A stretch of DNA of 64,000 nucleotides from Deinococcus budaensis (GTDB lineage Bacteria > Deinococcota > Deinococci > Deinococcales > Deinococcaceae): positions 16,001 to 80,000 of the forward strand of contig NZ_JACHFN010000009.1 of assembly GCF_014201885.1 (NCBI RefSeq), given 5' to 3'. Made by a program: the position numbers and the translations under genes. The notes under the pieces were generated by a model. It did not search any database. It saw only the letters and a program-made list of their open reading frames with translations, and had not been told where the DNA came from. Of the stretch, positions 19,095 to 32,796 are shown one piece after another; position 1 is the stretch's first letter, and each line of letters begins with the position of its first letter.

Positions 19095-19681
19095 GGGGCG
19101 GCAGTGACGCGCTCGACGAACCACACCCACGCCGAGCCGTACAGCCGCGCCGGAAAGCGCTGCGGATCGGGGGGCAGCACCACGGTCAGCGGGCCTTTTT
19201 CCAGCACCGGGATCGGGCGGCCCCCCGCGCTGTGCGCGAGCATGATGGGAGCGGCCAGATAGTCGCGGGCGCGGATGGTCGTCACGTACCCGTTGCTGGC
19301 ATACAGCCGCATGTCGCGCCCCGCGAAGCCGCCCAGCGCCGCGAGATCGCGCAGCGGCACCCCCTCGTAGCTGAAGGTGCGCTGAAGCTGGGCGTGCCGG
19401 GTGGTGTAGCGCACGGTGGGCAGCGCCAGCAGCTGGCTGCGCGTGAGCGCCTGAGCACCTGCTTTGCCCTCCAACGTGAGCAAGACGCGCTCGCCCGGCT
19501 GCGCGGCGGGCAAGGGGCGTCCCGGACGGCTGTAGGAAAAGGCGCTGCCCTGCGGCGCAGGCACGGAGCGGGCCGCCGCCCCGCTGCCCGCCGCAGGACG
19601 CGCGCCCCCCAGCGGACTGGCCGCCCCCAGCGCGGCGAGGCAGACCAGCAGGGCCAGCGGCAGGCGGACTGGTGGGAACAC
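19091..19681 (-). CDS. Secreted sulfite-oxidase-fold protein without the molybdenum Cys
   Basis: 196 residues. A cleavable signal peptide (about 1-22) and a linker lead into a domain resembling the molybdopterin-binding fold of sulfite oxidase/Yed[19 protein letters not shown] ... [17 protein letters not shown] ... [18 protein letters not shown] ... PLTVVLPPD. The only cysteine is in the signal peptide, so the thiolate that ligates molybdenum is absent and catalysis is unlikely. Such stand-alone domains occur next to sensor kinases in other bacteria. The start is a GTG with a TAGAGT box 5 nt upstream. Confidence 0.7.
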   Translation of the reverse strand: MFPPVRLPLALLVCLAALGAASPLGGARPAAGSGAAARSVPAPQGSAFSYSRPGRPLPAAQPGERVLLTLEGKAGAQALTRSQLLALPTVRYTTRHAQLQRTFSYEGVPLRDLAALGGFAGRDMRLYASNGYVTTIRARDYLAAPIMLAHSAGGRPIPVLEKGPLTVVLPPDPQRFPARLYGSAWVWFVERVTAAP

Positions 19682-19686
19682 GGCCT

Positions 19687-19692
19687 ACTCTA
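19687..19692 (-). promoter_or_regulatory. -10 box for the sulfite-oxidase-fold/kinase operon
   Basis: TAGAGT ending 5 nt before the GTG at 19681, close to the leaderless geometry seen for other genes here. The transcript start would fall at or next to the start codon. Confidence 0.45.
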
Positions 19693-19851
19693 GAGCGCGG
19701 AAGGCCAGCGCCTCAAGAGACCGCCTCGCTTGCCCCGGCCCCTCCCCACCTCGGCGCAGCGCCGCCCTCATGAAAGCGGGATGTGGCGCCCCACCCCGAC
19801 CGCTGGACGGGCCGTCAGGCCGCCGTCATCCCCGGCAGAGAGAGTGGGCGC

Positions 19852-20799
19852 ATGAAATACTTCACATCTTCACTGCTGCTGGGGACCCTGCTGGCCTGCG
19901 GCGCCAGCGCCTCGCCGGTGATCAGCGCGCAGAGCATCATCGTGAATCCGGTGCCCACCAGCCTGAGCGTGCGCGTCTGGACCGACCGGGACCTGGGCGG
20001 GCGGCAGGTGCCGAGCTACGCGCCCGGCGAGCGCATCCGGCTTTACACCAGCGTCAATCAGGACGCCTACGTCTACCTCTTCAACGTGGACCCGCAGGGC
20101 AGCGTCGATCTGGTCTTGCCCAACAAGTACCAGGGCGGGGCCAACTTCCTGAAGGCGAACACCACCCGCGCCTTTCCCGCCGCGAGTGACCCCTTCACCT
20201 TTGACATCGCGGCCCCCTACGGGGTGAACAAGGTGCTGGCCCTGGCCAGCCGCAGGCCCCTGGACCTCGGGGAGATCGCCACCTTCAAGACGCAACCCAA
20301 CAGCTTCGCCACCGTGGGGGTCAAGGGCCAGCAGCAGCTCGCGCAGGCGCTGAGCATCGTGGTCACCCCGGTGGATCAGCAAAGCTGGATCAGCGACACG
20401 GCGCTGTACAACGTCGCCGCGCCCGGAGCGCAGGCCACGGCGGCGCCGCTCCAGACGCCCGCCCCGGCGGCCAGCACCCCGGCGCGCGGCGCCCCGATCC
20501 AGCCGCTGCCGGGCACGCCCACCGCCAGCGCCCTGTCGGTCACCGTCAAACCCGCCGCGCCCCAGCCTGCGCCGCTGCCGGGAGGCCGCGAGTGGCGGAC
20601 CACGGTCGAGCGCCAGGGCAGCCTGAGCAGCACCTATGCCGAGTACGCCGCCCGCCTGAAGGCCGAAGGCTACAGCCAGGTCGGCAGCAAGCAGGCCGGC
20701 AACCACATCCGGGGCGAGTTCCGCAAGGGAGAGGGCCGCGCCACCCTGGAGGTCAAGCAAAAGGGCCGCCGTTTCGAGGTCACGCTCAGCCGCCGCTGA
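19852..20799 (+). CDS. DUF4384-type surface protein
   Basis: 315 residues from the ATG at 19852; the longer frame upstream is not supported by any signal sequence. The N-terminus [16 protein letters not shown] contains a possible lipobox (LLAC), though a signal peptidase I site after GASAS is also possible. Residues about 30-165 match the DUF4384 pattern: [19 protein letters not shown] ... [19 protein letters not shown] ... [21 protein letters not shown] Pro/Ala linker follows (about 190-240), then a C-terminal domain ending in [19 protein letters not shown]. Function unknown; such domains are common in Deinococcus envelope proteins. Confidence 0.8.
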   Translation: MKYFTSSLLLGTLLACGASASPVISAQSIIVNPVPTSLSVRVWTDRDLGGRQVPSYAPGERIRLYTSVNQDAYVYLFNVDPQGSVDLVLPNKYQGGANFLKANTTRAFPAASDPFTFDIAAPYGVNKVLALASRRPLDLGEIATFKTQPNSFATVGVKGQQQLAQALSIVVTPVDQQSWISDTALYNVAAPGAQATAAPLQTPAPAASTPARGAPIQPLPGTPTASALSVTVKPAAPQPAPLPGGREWRTTVERQGSLSSTYAEYAARLKAEGYSQVGSKQAGNHIRGEFRKGEGRATLEVKQKGRRFEVTLSRR

Positions 20800-20839
20800 C
20801 GCCCGGCACGCTGCGTCCCCGGCCTGCCCAGACGGCAAC

Positions 20840-20868
20840 GCGCCCCTCTCCGGCCGGGAGCAGGGCGC
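20840..20868 (+). terminator. Possible terminator hairpin
   Basis: GCGCCC (20840-20845) pairs with GGGCGC (20863-20868), with further inner pairing, 41 nt after the DUF4384 stop. No T-tract follows, so function is uncertain. Confidence 0.3.
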
Positions 20869-20939
20869 GCGCGGGCCCGTGGGGGCCGGGGACGCCCCTG
20901 ACACTCACGGCGGGTACCCGGCCGTGGCAGACTCGGGGC

Positions 20940-21668
20940 ATGTGGACAGCGGCGTTCTGGGGGTTGGTGGCGGGGGCATCCCTGCTGCTGGGGGGCCTGC
21001 TCGGGCTGTACGCCCCCGCCAGCCGGCGGGTGGTGGCGCTGATCATGGCCCTGGGGTCGGGGGTGCTGGTGAGCAGCGTGGCCTTTGACCTGATGGACGA
21101 GGCGTACGGCGCCGCAGGGCTGGACGCGGCGGCGGGCGGGCTGCTGCTGGGCGCCGCCGCTTTTTTTCTGGGCGACCTGGCGATCAACCGCGCCGGGGGC
21201 CTGCACCGCAAGCGCAGCGGGGGCCAGCAGGCGCAGGGCAGCGCCCCGGCGATCGTGCTGGGCACCCTGATGGACGGCATCCCCGAATCGGTCGCCATCG
21301 GGGTCAGCCTGCTGGCCGGGGGGAAGGTCGGCTGGGTCTTTGTGGCGGCGGTGTTTCTCAGCAACATCCCCGAGAGCCTCAGCGCCAGCGTGGGCCTCAA
21401 GCGCGCGGGCCACGCCCCCCGGCAGATTCTGCTGCTGTGGACCGCCATCGCCCTGGCGAGCGCGGCGGCCGCCGGACTGGGGTTCGCGCTGCTGCGGGGC
21501 GCGGACCCCAACCTCACGTCCGGCATCCAGGCTTTTGCCGCCGGGGCGATCCTGACCATGCTTTCCTCGACCATGCTGCCCGAAGCCTTTGAGGAAGGCG
21601 GCCCGGCGATCGGCCTGGCGACGACCGTGGGCTTCTTGCTGGCCTTCAGCCTCCGCCACCTGGGTTGA
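20940..21668 (+). CDS. ZIP-family metal transporter
   Basis: 242 residues from the ATG at 20940; the upstream in-frame extension reads as low-complexity out-of-frame sequence. About eight hydrophobic helices; helices IV and V carry the paired metal-site motifs TLMDGIPESVAIGVSL and FLSNIPESLSASVGL with the expected His-poor, Glu-Ser form seen in some bacterial ZIPs. A basic, Gln/Gly-rich loop (GGLHRKRSGGQQAQG) lies between helices III and IV where other ZIPs have a His-rich loop. Likely imports or exports divalent metal such as Zn, Fe or Mn; direction and metal are not determinable. Confidence 0.87.
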   Translation: MWTAAFWGLVAGASLLLGGLLGLYAPASRRVVALIMALGSGVLVSSVAFDLMDEAYGAAGLDAAAGGLLLGAAAFFLGDLAINRAGGLHRKRSGGQQAQGSAPAIVLGTLMDGIPESVAIGVSLLAGGKVGWVFVAAVFLSNIPESLSASVGLKRAGHAPRQILLLWTAIALASAAAAGLGFALLRGADPNLTSGIQAFAAGAILTMLSSTMLPEAFEEGGPAIGLATTVGFLLAFSLRHLG

Positions 21669-21705
21669 GTCGGCCGAGTCCGGTCGGCTGGGCTGCTGGC
21701 CCGGT

Positions 21706-22203
21706 CTATCTGGCGTGGGCGGCTTTCCAGTCAAGGGCAAATTCCTCGTAGTAGTCGCGGACGCTCTCGGTCGCCAGGTCGGCCAGCGCGCCTACGCCTG
21801 CCACGCTGCCGTACCCCGACACCGACCAGAGTTGCAGGTGGCGGGCGGTGAGGGTCCGGTTGCCCAGGCTGACGCGGGCCTCGCCTGGCACCTCGAGGCT
21901 GAGGTCCAGCGTGTACAGCAGCTTGCCGTCCCTGGCTTCCGAGGCGGTCACGGTGAAAATCTGGGCGACGGTGCAGGTCTTGGGGTCGCCGAAAGGCAGG
22001 CCGTACAGCGTGGCGTAGCGCGCCAGCCGCTCGTCCACCGCGACGGCGAGGTCCTCGTCTTCCTGCTCGTCCACGTACACGTAGGCGATCGGCGGGCAGA
22101 GGTCGGCGGCGGTGAGGCCGCGCAGGTTGCCCTGCTGGTGCTCCGCGTGGGCGGTGCTGGGCAGGGCGGCCAGGGCGGCGAGCGTGAGCAGGGCACGGTT
22201 CAT
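21706..22203 (-). CDS. Small secreted protein, unknown function
   Basis: 165 residues with a signal peptide ending in PSTAHA (about residue 20). The mature protein has two cysteines (LCPPIAYV and [11 protein letters not shown]) that may pair, an acidic segment [20 protein letters not shown], and a beta-rich C-terminal half ([19 protein letters not shown]). No family recognised. It has its own leaderless promoter and converges on the ZIP transporter gene. Confidence 0.75.
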   Translation of the reverse strand: MNRALLTLAALAALPSTAHAEHQQGNLRGLTAADLCPPIAYVYVDEQEDEDLAVAVDERLARYATLYGLPFGDPKTCTVAQIFTVTASEARDGKLLYTLDLSLEVPGEARVSLGNRTLTARHLQLWSVSGYGSVAGVGALADLATESVRDYYEEFALDWKAAHAR

Positions 22204-22582
22204 GACGGCAGTCTACGGGCCGGGGCGAGCGCCGCCGACCTGTGCGGAGGCGCGCCGGGGTCCGCCGCGAAGGTCTCCCCGGTCACCGTCTGCTAGGCTG
22301 GGGCCTCTCCTCCCTTCAGGCAGCCTCCGCTGGGCCGCCTGCACACCTCTGACCAGCCATGCCGATGTCCCCGCGTTTTGCCCTGCGCCGGACTTCCCTG
22401 CGGGGAAGAGGTCCGGGGCGACTGCTCAACCAGCGCCGCGCCCCCTGAAGCGCCCTGGCCTGCGCCCACGCGGCGCGGCGGCGCGCTGCCCGGCGGCGTC
22501 TGAACCCAGTCCTGTTGAACCTGGCCCTCTCTTTGCCTTTTCCCCCACCTCTGTGCCCGCACCCCGGCCCTGTGGAGGCCCC
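22204..22582. other. 379-nt intergenic region upstream of pdhA
   Basis: Longest gene-free stretch in the window. It holds the -10 box of the minus-strand secreted gene at 22210-22215, a candidate plus-strand -10 (TAGGCT, 22294-22299), and a bulged hairpin at 22388-22416 (CCGGACTTCCC / GGGAA, GAG bulge, GTCCGG). If 22294 is the promoter, pdhA has a leader of about 280 nt. No short coding frame with a ribosome site was found in it. Confidence 0.4.
22210..22215 (-). promoter_or_regulatory. -10 box, leaderless secreted protein gene
   Basis: TAGACT followed by exactly 6 nt and the ATG at 22203. Confidence 0.6.
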
Positions 22583-23746
<1,164 letters not shown>

Positions 23747-23762
23747 GGGGGGCTGCGCCCGT

Positions 23763-23879
23763 GAGTGGGAAGTGGGTGGGAAGTGGAAATGGCGCCCGGC
23801 CACTGCCTTGGTCCAGCCTCCCCCCCTCTCTTCAGGACCAGCAAGCGAGCCACTGCCCACCCCCCACTGACCACTCCCC
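23763..23879 (+). repeat. Imperfect inverted repeat between E1 alpha and E1 beta genes
   Basis: A GTGGGAAGTGGG-type segment (23763-23785) is largely complementary to 23850-23879 (CCACTGCCCACC...CCACTCCCC), about 80 percent over 28 positions by eye, with a loop of about 65 nt. It fills the 151-nt spacer and could fold in mRNA to tune the ratio of the two subunits. Confidence 0.45.
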
Positions 23880-23897
23880 GTCCTCCGAGGTTTCCGC

Positions 23898-24899
<1,002 letters not shown>

Positions 24900-24910
24900 G
24901 AACGCGGGCA

Positions 24911-24958
24911 GCGGCGCGCGGGCGAGAAAGGAGCCTCTGGCCGCGTCCCGCGCGCCGC
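24911..24958 (+). terminator. Hairpin after pdhB
   Basis: Perfect 12-bp inverted repeat (GCGGCGCGCGGG at 24911-24922, complement at 24947-24958), 24-nt loop, 12 nt after the pdhB stop. No T-run, so it may be a 3' stabiliser as much as a terminator. Confidence 0.5.
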
Positions 24959-25025
24959 ACACTGCGTCCCAGCGCACGTTTGCGCCTCAGCCCCGGATCA
25001 TGAAGCGCGGTGAGGATAGGAGGCG

Positions 25026-26246
25026 ATGCGTCTTCCTGGCCTGCTGCTGACCGCCGCCCTGCTCGCGGGGACGGCGGTGTTTGGCATTGACCGCTTCCGC
25101 TCGTCCGGCGAGGAGAGCGGGGGCACCACTCCGGTGGCCGCCACGCAGCAGGTGCCTGCCCTCCCGCCTGCGGCCTCCCCGGACCCGGCGCCGCCCCCCA
25201 CCACCGGGCCAGAGGAAGCGCCGACGCCTCCCGCGCCGGACCCCCAGCCGCAGCCGCCTGCCGCAGCCACCCCCGCTCCTCTGCCCGCTTCCGCGAAGGT
25301 GGGGAACGTCCGGCACGAGTACCAGCGGCTGAACAATTGCGGCCCGGTCACGGTCGGAATGGCGCTGAGCCGCTGGGGCAGCACGCTCGACCAGTACGAC
25401 ATCGCGCCCCGCCTGAAGCCCACCGCCGGGGACGTGAACGTCTCCCCCGACGAACTCGCCGGGTATGCCCGCTCGCAGGGGATGAAGGTCCACCTGGGGG
25501 TGAACGGCGACCGGGCGCTGCTGAAACGCTTGCTGGCGGCGGGTTTCCCGGTGATCGTGGAAACCTGGTTCGTGACGCACGACTCGGGCGGCATGGGCCA
25601 CTACCGCCTGCTGACCGGCTATGACGACGCCGCGCAGAGCTTCGGCGCCCTGGACTCGTACCTGGGACCGCTGAAGATGCCCTACGCCCGGTTCGACGAG
25701 TTGTGGCGGTCCTTCGGGCGCACGTTCCTGGTGGTGCATCCCCCGGCCCGCGTGTCCGAGGTGACGGAGCTGCTGGGTGCCCGCGCGGACGCGGCGGCGG
25801 CCAAGCAGGACACGCTGCGGGCCGCCCTGGCCGAGGCCGAGCGGCGCGGTGACGCGGTGGGCTGGCTGAACCTGGGGCACGCCAAGCTGGGCGTGGGAGA
25901 CGCGCGGGGGGCGGCGCGGGCCTTTGATCAGGCGTTCGCGGCCTCGCCCGACCCCAGCCTCGATCCGACCCGCCCGGCGCGGGTGGTGGGCGGGCTGCCG
26001 TGGCGGGCGCTGTGGTACTCCTTCGGGCCGCTGGAGGCCTACACCCGCACCGGGCGCTATGCGGACGTGCTGCGGCTGACCGCCGGGGTGCTGCGTGACG
26101 CCCCCGCCCACGAGGAAGCGCACTACTGGCGTGGGCGCGCCCTGAGCGGCCTGGGCCGCGCGGCCGAGGCGCAGGCCGCCTACCGGGAAGCGCTGCGGCT
26201 GCGGCCCGGGTACGCGGCGGCGCGGGAAGCGCTCGTCCGCCTCTGA
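25026..26246 (+). CDS. Exported C39-like cysteine peptidase with TPR repeats
   Basis: 406 residues, AGGAGG well placed before the ATG. An N-terminal signal/anchor (about 1-20) is followed by a Pro/Ala linker to about residue 85. The C39-like papain fold (about 90-240) has the nucleophile in LNNCGPVTVGMAL (Cys near 105), the His in MGHYRLLTGYD (near 192) and the Asp in GALDSYLGP (near 208). Residues 260-406 hold TPR-type repeats (WLNLGHAKLGVGDARGAARA, HYWRGRALSGLGRAAEAQA). The triad is intact, so it is probably an extracytoplasmic peptidase whose TPRs bind substrate or partner. No bacteriocin or ABC exporter gene is adjacent, so classic leader-peptide processing is not supported. Confidence 0.85.
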   Translation: MRLPGLLLTAALLAGTAVFGIDRFRSSGEESGGTTPVAATQQVPALPPAASPDPAPPPTTGPEEAPTPPAPDPQPQPPAAATPAPLPASAKVGNVRHEYQRLNNCGPVTVGMALSRWGSTLDQYDIAPRLKPTAGDVNVSPDELAGYARSQGMKVHLGVNGDRALLKRLLAAGFPVIVETWFVTHDSGGMGHYRLLTGYDDAAQSFGALDSYLGPLKMPYARFDELWRSFGRTFLVVHPPARVSEVTELLGARADAAAAKQDTLRAALAEAERRGDAVGWLNLGHAKLGVGDARGAARAFDQAFAASPDPSLDPTRPARVVGGLPWRALWYSFGPLEAYTRTGRYADVLRLTAGVLRDAPAHEEAHYWRGRALSGLGRAAEAQAAYREALRLRPGYAAAREALVRL

Positions 26247-26290
26247 CCGCGGCCGTTGCCCACGCCCGGCGGCCCCCCGGACGGCAGTGT

Positions 26291-26296
26291 TACGCT
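26291..26296 (+). promoter_or_regulatory. -10 box, leaderless toroid protein gene
   Basis: TACGCT followed by exactly 6 nt and the ATG at 26303. Confidence 0.6.
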
Positions 26297-26302
26297 CCCC
26301 GC

Positions 26303-27256
26303 ATGACGCCCGCCGACGCCCGCCTCCCCACGGAAGCTTTTGCCCGCGCCCGCGCCTTCCTGCTGGAGCGGGGCCGCCCGCTGGACGCGGCCCGCTTCCG
26401 GCACGCCTTCGAGGACGCCCCCGCCGGGGAGGTGCTGGCGGCCCTGGGCGCCTACCAGAACCCCGGCGGCGGGTTCGGGCATGCCCTGGAACCCGACGTG
26501 CGCGCGCCCCAGAGCAGCGTGCTGGCGACCTCGCAGGCGCTGGAGGTGCTGCACGGCCTCGGGGTCCCCGCTTCTGAGCCGCTGCTGGCGGGCGCGGTGG
26601 AGTGGCTGCGCGCGGGGCTGGAGGTGGAAGAAGACGGCTCGGTCTGGCCCTTCCTGCCCCTGGAGGCCGGGGCGCACCCCCACGCGCCCTGGTGGAGTCA
26701 GGCGACCCCCGGGCAACTCGCCCGGACCTTCGGCGGCTTTCAGGTCAATCCGCGCGCCGGGATCGTGGCGCGGCTGTGGCGCTGGCCGGAGCGGCTCCCT
26801 GGGGGGCTGCTGGCGCTGCTCACGGTGGAAACGCGCGACGCGATCCTGGCGGGACTGGAGCCGGACGACGTGAACGGGCACCGCGTCGCGGCCACCTTCG
26901 CCCAGACGCCCGAGGTGCCGGGGCTGCACCGCCAGCCGGTGTTGGAATACCTGCGCGACGTGCTGCCGGGCCGGGTGGCCCGCACCCCGGACGCCCTGGC
27001 CGGCTACGGTCTCAGCGCCCTGCACGTGGCCCCCACGCCGGCCTCGCCGCTGGCCCCGCCACTCGCCGAACCCCTGGCCGCCGCCCTCACGCACCTGCTG
27101 ACCTCGCAGGGAGAGGACGGCTCCTGGGCGCCCAACTGGGACTGGGGAGGCCAGTTTCCGGACGCGTGGCCGCAGGCGGAGCTGGAGTGGCGCAGCGGCC
27201 TGACGCTGGAGGCCCTGCTCACGCTGCGCGCCTGGGGGCGGCTGGAAGGGGACTAA
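26303..27256 (+). CDS. Alpha/alpha-toroid (prenyltransferase/cyclase-like) protein
   Basis: 317 residues, cytoplasmic. Two stretches resemble the repeat of the terpene-cyclase/prenyltransferase toroid: LGAYQNPGGGFGHALEPDVR near residues 49-68 and LTSQGEDGSWAPNWDWGGQF near the C-terminus (Gln-x-x-x-Gly-x-x-Trp type). The DxDD acid motif of class II cyclases and the zinc ligands of protein prenyltransferases were not found, so enzymatic activity is doubtful. It has its own leaderless promoter and no obvious pathway neighbours. Assignment rests on repeat pattern only. Confidence 0.65.
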   Translation: MTPADARLPTEAFARARAFLLERGRPLDAARFRHAFEDAPAGEVLAALGAYQNPGGGFGHALEPDVRAPQSSVLATSQALEVLHGLGVPASEPLLAGAVEWLRAGLEVEEDGSVWPFLPLEAGAHPHAPWWSQATPGQLARTFGGFQVNPRAGIVARLWRWPERLPGGLLALLTVETRDAILAGLEPDDVNGHRVAATFAQTPEVPGLHRQPVLEYLRDVLPGRVARTPDALAGYGLSALHVAPTPASPLAPPLAEPLAAALTHLLTSQGEDGSWAPNWDWGGQFPDAWPQAELEWRSGLTLEALLTLRAWGRLEGD

Positions 27257-27319
27257 GCCGGGGTAGGGGCCTCGCGCCTTCCCTCCGCCTCTACCCCACC
27301 CGCCCCCTCCCAAATCGGA

Positions 27320-27346
27320 GCCGCCCCACCAGCGCGGTGGGGCGGC
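27320..27346. terminator. Bidirectional terminator hairpin
   Basis: Perfect 11-bp stem (GCCGCCCCACC at 27320-27330, complement at 27336-27346) with a 5-nt loop, between the convergent toroid gene and yidC. Works sterically for either direction; flanks lack strong T-runs. Confidence 0.7.
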
Positions 27347-27362
27347 CCGGGTTGCCGGAGGT

Positions 27363-28939
<1,577 letters not shown>

Positions 28940-28940
<1 letters not shown>

Positions 28941-29199
28941 CAGGGTGTCTTTCTGGAGGAGGTCGCCGTGCGCGGAAACTGCTCCGGCACGGGGTCGAAC
29001 CCGCCCGGCACCAGCGGGTTGCAGCGCAGCACGCGCCACGCGGCCAGCCAGCCGCCCTTGAGGGCGCCGTGCCGCTCGACGGCCTCCACGGCGTACTGCG
29101 AGCAGGTCGGAGTAAAGCGGCAGGTCGGGGCCGGTTTGCGGGGCGAGAGGTGGCGCTGGTACCCCCGGACGATCCGCACCAGCCCGCGCGAGGCGGCGC

Positions 29200-29203
<4 letters not shown>
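28940..29203 (-). CDS. yidD: Membrane protein insertion efficiency factor YidD
   Basis: 87 residues from the GTG at 29203, which overlaps the rnpA stop as GTGA. Contains the family signature: [27 protein letters not shown] with the conserved cysteines, [18 protein letters not shown] and the ending GGFDPVP. A small amphipathic membrane-associated protein that assists YidC- and Sec-dependent insertion. Positioned between rnpA and yidC as in most bacteria. Confidence 0.95.
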
Positions 29204-29658
<455 letters not shown>

Positions 29659-29734
29659 CGGACGGCGGCGGGGCCGTTCCTGCGTGGCGCTGGAGGGATC
29701 GGGATCTGTGATGGCCTGCTCCTGGCCGCGAGAC

Positions 29735-29879
<145 letters not shown>

Positions 29880-30083
29880 ACTGTGCTCTCCTTCTTCGCG
29901 GCGCGGCCTGCCGACCCCCCGCGCGACACTGCCCCCCTGGGAGGGCAAACTCCGGAAGTGTATCACGGGGGCGGGGCAGGCGGGAAGGGTGTGGTCAGGG
30001 CCTTCCCAGGTGAACCAGAGCCTTCCCGGGTGAAGAATCGAAGGGAGCCGTCCCGCGAAGCCGGGCGCGCCGCAGGAGGAGCC

Positions 30084-31697
30084 ATGCTGCCAGAGGCAGG
30101 AACGACACCAGAGGCGGGAAAGACAGCCGTGCTGATCGCCGGAGCCGGGCCGACCGGCCTGCTGCTGGCCTGCGAGTTGCAGCGCCTGGGCACCGAAGTC
30201 CGGATCGTGGACCCCAAAGACGGCCCGACGCGCGAGTCGCGGGCCTTGGTCGTGCAGGCACGCAGCCTGGAAATCTACGATCAGCTGGGTCTGGCGGCGC
30301 AGGCCGTGCAGGAGGGTCGTCCGGCCCGCGCCCTGCGGCTGTGGAGGGCGGGGCGGGAGCGCGGCGCCCTGACCTTCGGCTTTCCCTTCGGTCCGCTGGG
30401 CCGCGGCCAGACCCCCTATCCCTTCCTGCTGGTGCTCGAACAGAGCCGCAACGAGGCCCTGCTGGAGCGCAAGCTGCGGGAGCTGGGCGGTGAGGTGGCG
30501 TGGGGGTGGCGGCTGGAGTCCTTCGAGGAGCCGCGCGCAGACGGGCCTCTGCGCGCACGGCTGGTCGGCCCGGACGGCGAGCGCCGCGACCTGGACGTGG
30601 CCTACCTGTGCGGGGCGGACGGCGCCCACAGCCCGGTCCGGCACGCGCTGGGCACGCCTTTCGAGGGGACCCGCAGCCCGCGCACGCTCTTCGTGGCCGA
30701 CGTGACCGCGAGCGGGAAGCTGGACGCCGCCGCCCTCAATCTCAAGCTGAGCCGTTCCTCGCTGCTGCTGGCCTTTCCGCTGCCCGGAGCGGGCCACTAC
30801 CGCCTGGTCGGCATGGCGCGCGGGCGCGAGCTGGACGGCGAGGCGCCGACCTTCGGGGCGGTCCGGCCCCTGGTGCAGGGCGTTTTCGGCGTCACGGTGA
30901 GCGAGGTGCGCTGGTTCTCGCGTTACCGGGTCAGCCACCGGGTCGCGCGGCGCTTCGGGGCCGGGCGGGTCTACCTGCTGGGGGACGCGGCGCACGTCCA
31001 CAGTCCGGTGGGCGGACAGGGCATGAACACCGGGCTGGGCGACGCGCACAACCTCGCCTGGAAACTCGCGGCCGTGGTGCGGGGGCAGGCGGACCCCGCC
31101 CTGCTGGCGAGCTACGAGGCCGAGCGGCGGCCCTTCGCCCGCACGCTGGTGCGGACCACCGACCGCATGTTCGGCCTGATCTCGGCCGAGCATCCGGCGG
31201 CCCGCCTGCTGCGGGGCCTGCTCCCGGTCCTTGTGGGGCGGGTGCTGGGCGCGTCCGGTCCGCTGGCGGAGCTGGCTTTCGGCACCCTCGCGCAGCTGCG
31301 CCTGAGTTACCTGCACAGTCCGCTCAGCGTGGGACGGGCGGGCCGGGTGCGCGGCGGGCAGCGCCTGCCCTACGTGCCGGGCAGCGGCAACTTCGAAGCC
31401 CTGCGGCAGCCCGGCGCCGCGCTGCACATCTACGGGGTGCCCACCCCCGCCGCCGTGGCCTGGACCGCGCGGCGGGAGGACGTAGCGCTGCGGGTCTTTC
31501 CCTCCTCCCGCGCCGCCCGCCGGGCCGGGCTGGCCGAGGACGCTGCTTACCTGGTACGCCCCGACGGGTACGTGAGTGCGGCGCAGGCGGTCTTCGACCC
31601 GGCAGCGCTCGACGAGGTGCTGCGGGCGCGCTGGCATTGGCGGACCCCGGCCTCCTCTTCCGGCCGGACCGCGCCTGTGATTCCCACTTCACTGTGA
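30084..31697 (+). CDS. FAD-dependent aromatic monooxygenase
   Basis: 537 residues from the ATG at 30084 (AGGAGGA 4 nt upstream). PheA/TfdB-type flavoprotein hydroxylase: GAGPTGLLLACELQRLG (19-35) binds the ADP of FAD, the DG-type motif lies in YLCGADGAHSPVRHALG, and VYLLGDAAHVHSPVGGQGMN (about 296-315) binds the FAD ribityl. The C-terminal thioredoxin-like domain (about 410-537) is present but divergent. Hydroxylates a phenolic or polyketide-like substrate using NAD(P)H and O2; substrate unknown. Not obviously part of a degradation cluster, and its leader abuts rpmH on the other strand. Confidence 0.88.
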   Translation: MLPEAGTTPEAGKTAVLIAGAGPTGLLLACELQRLGTEVRIVDPKDGPTRESRALVVQARSLEIYDQLGLAAQAVQEGRPARALRLWRAGRERGALTFGFPFGPLGRGQTPYPFLLVLEQSRNEALLERKLRELGGEVAWGWRLESFEEPRADGPLRARLVGPDGERRDLDVAYLCGADGAHSPVRHALGTPFEGTRSPRTLFVADVTASGKLDAAALNLKLSRSSLLLAFPLPGAGHYRLVGMARGRELDGEAPTFGAVRPLVQGVFGVTVSEVRWFSRYRVSHRVARRFGAGRVYLLGDAAHVHSPVGGQGMNTGLGDAHNLAWKLAAVVRGQADPALLASYEAERRPFARTLVRTTDRMFGLISAEHPAARLLRGLLPVLVGRVLGASGPLAELAFGTLAQLRLSYLHSPLSVGRAGRVRGGQRLPYVPGSGNFEALRQPGAALHIYGVPTPAAVAWTARREDVALRVFPSSRAARRAGLAEDAAYLVRPDGYVSAAQAVFDPAALDEVLRARWHWRTPASSSGRTAPVIPTSL

Positions 31698-31745
31698 CGC
31701 CCGAGCTTGCCGCCTCCCCCCCCGCCGCGCTACTAATGGCGGGAA

Positions 31746-32795
<1,050 letters not shown>

Positions 32796-32796
32796 G

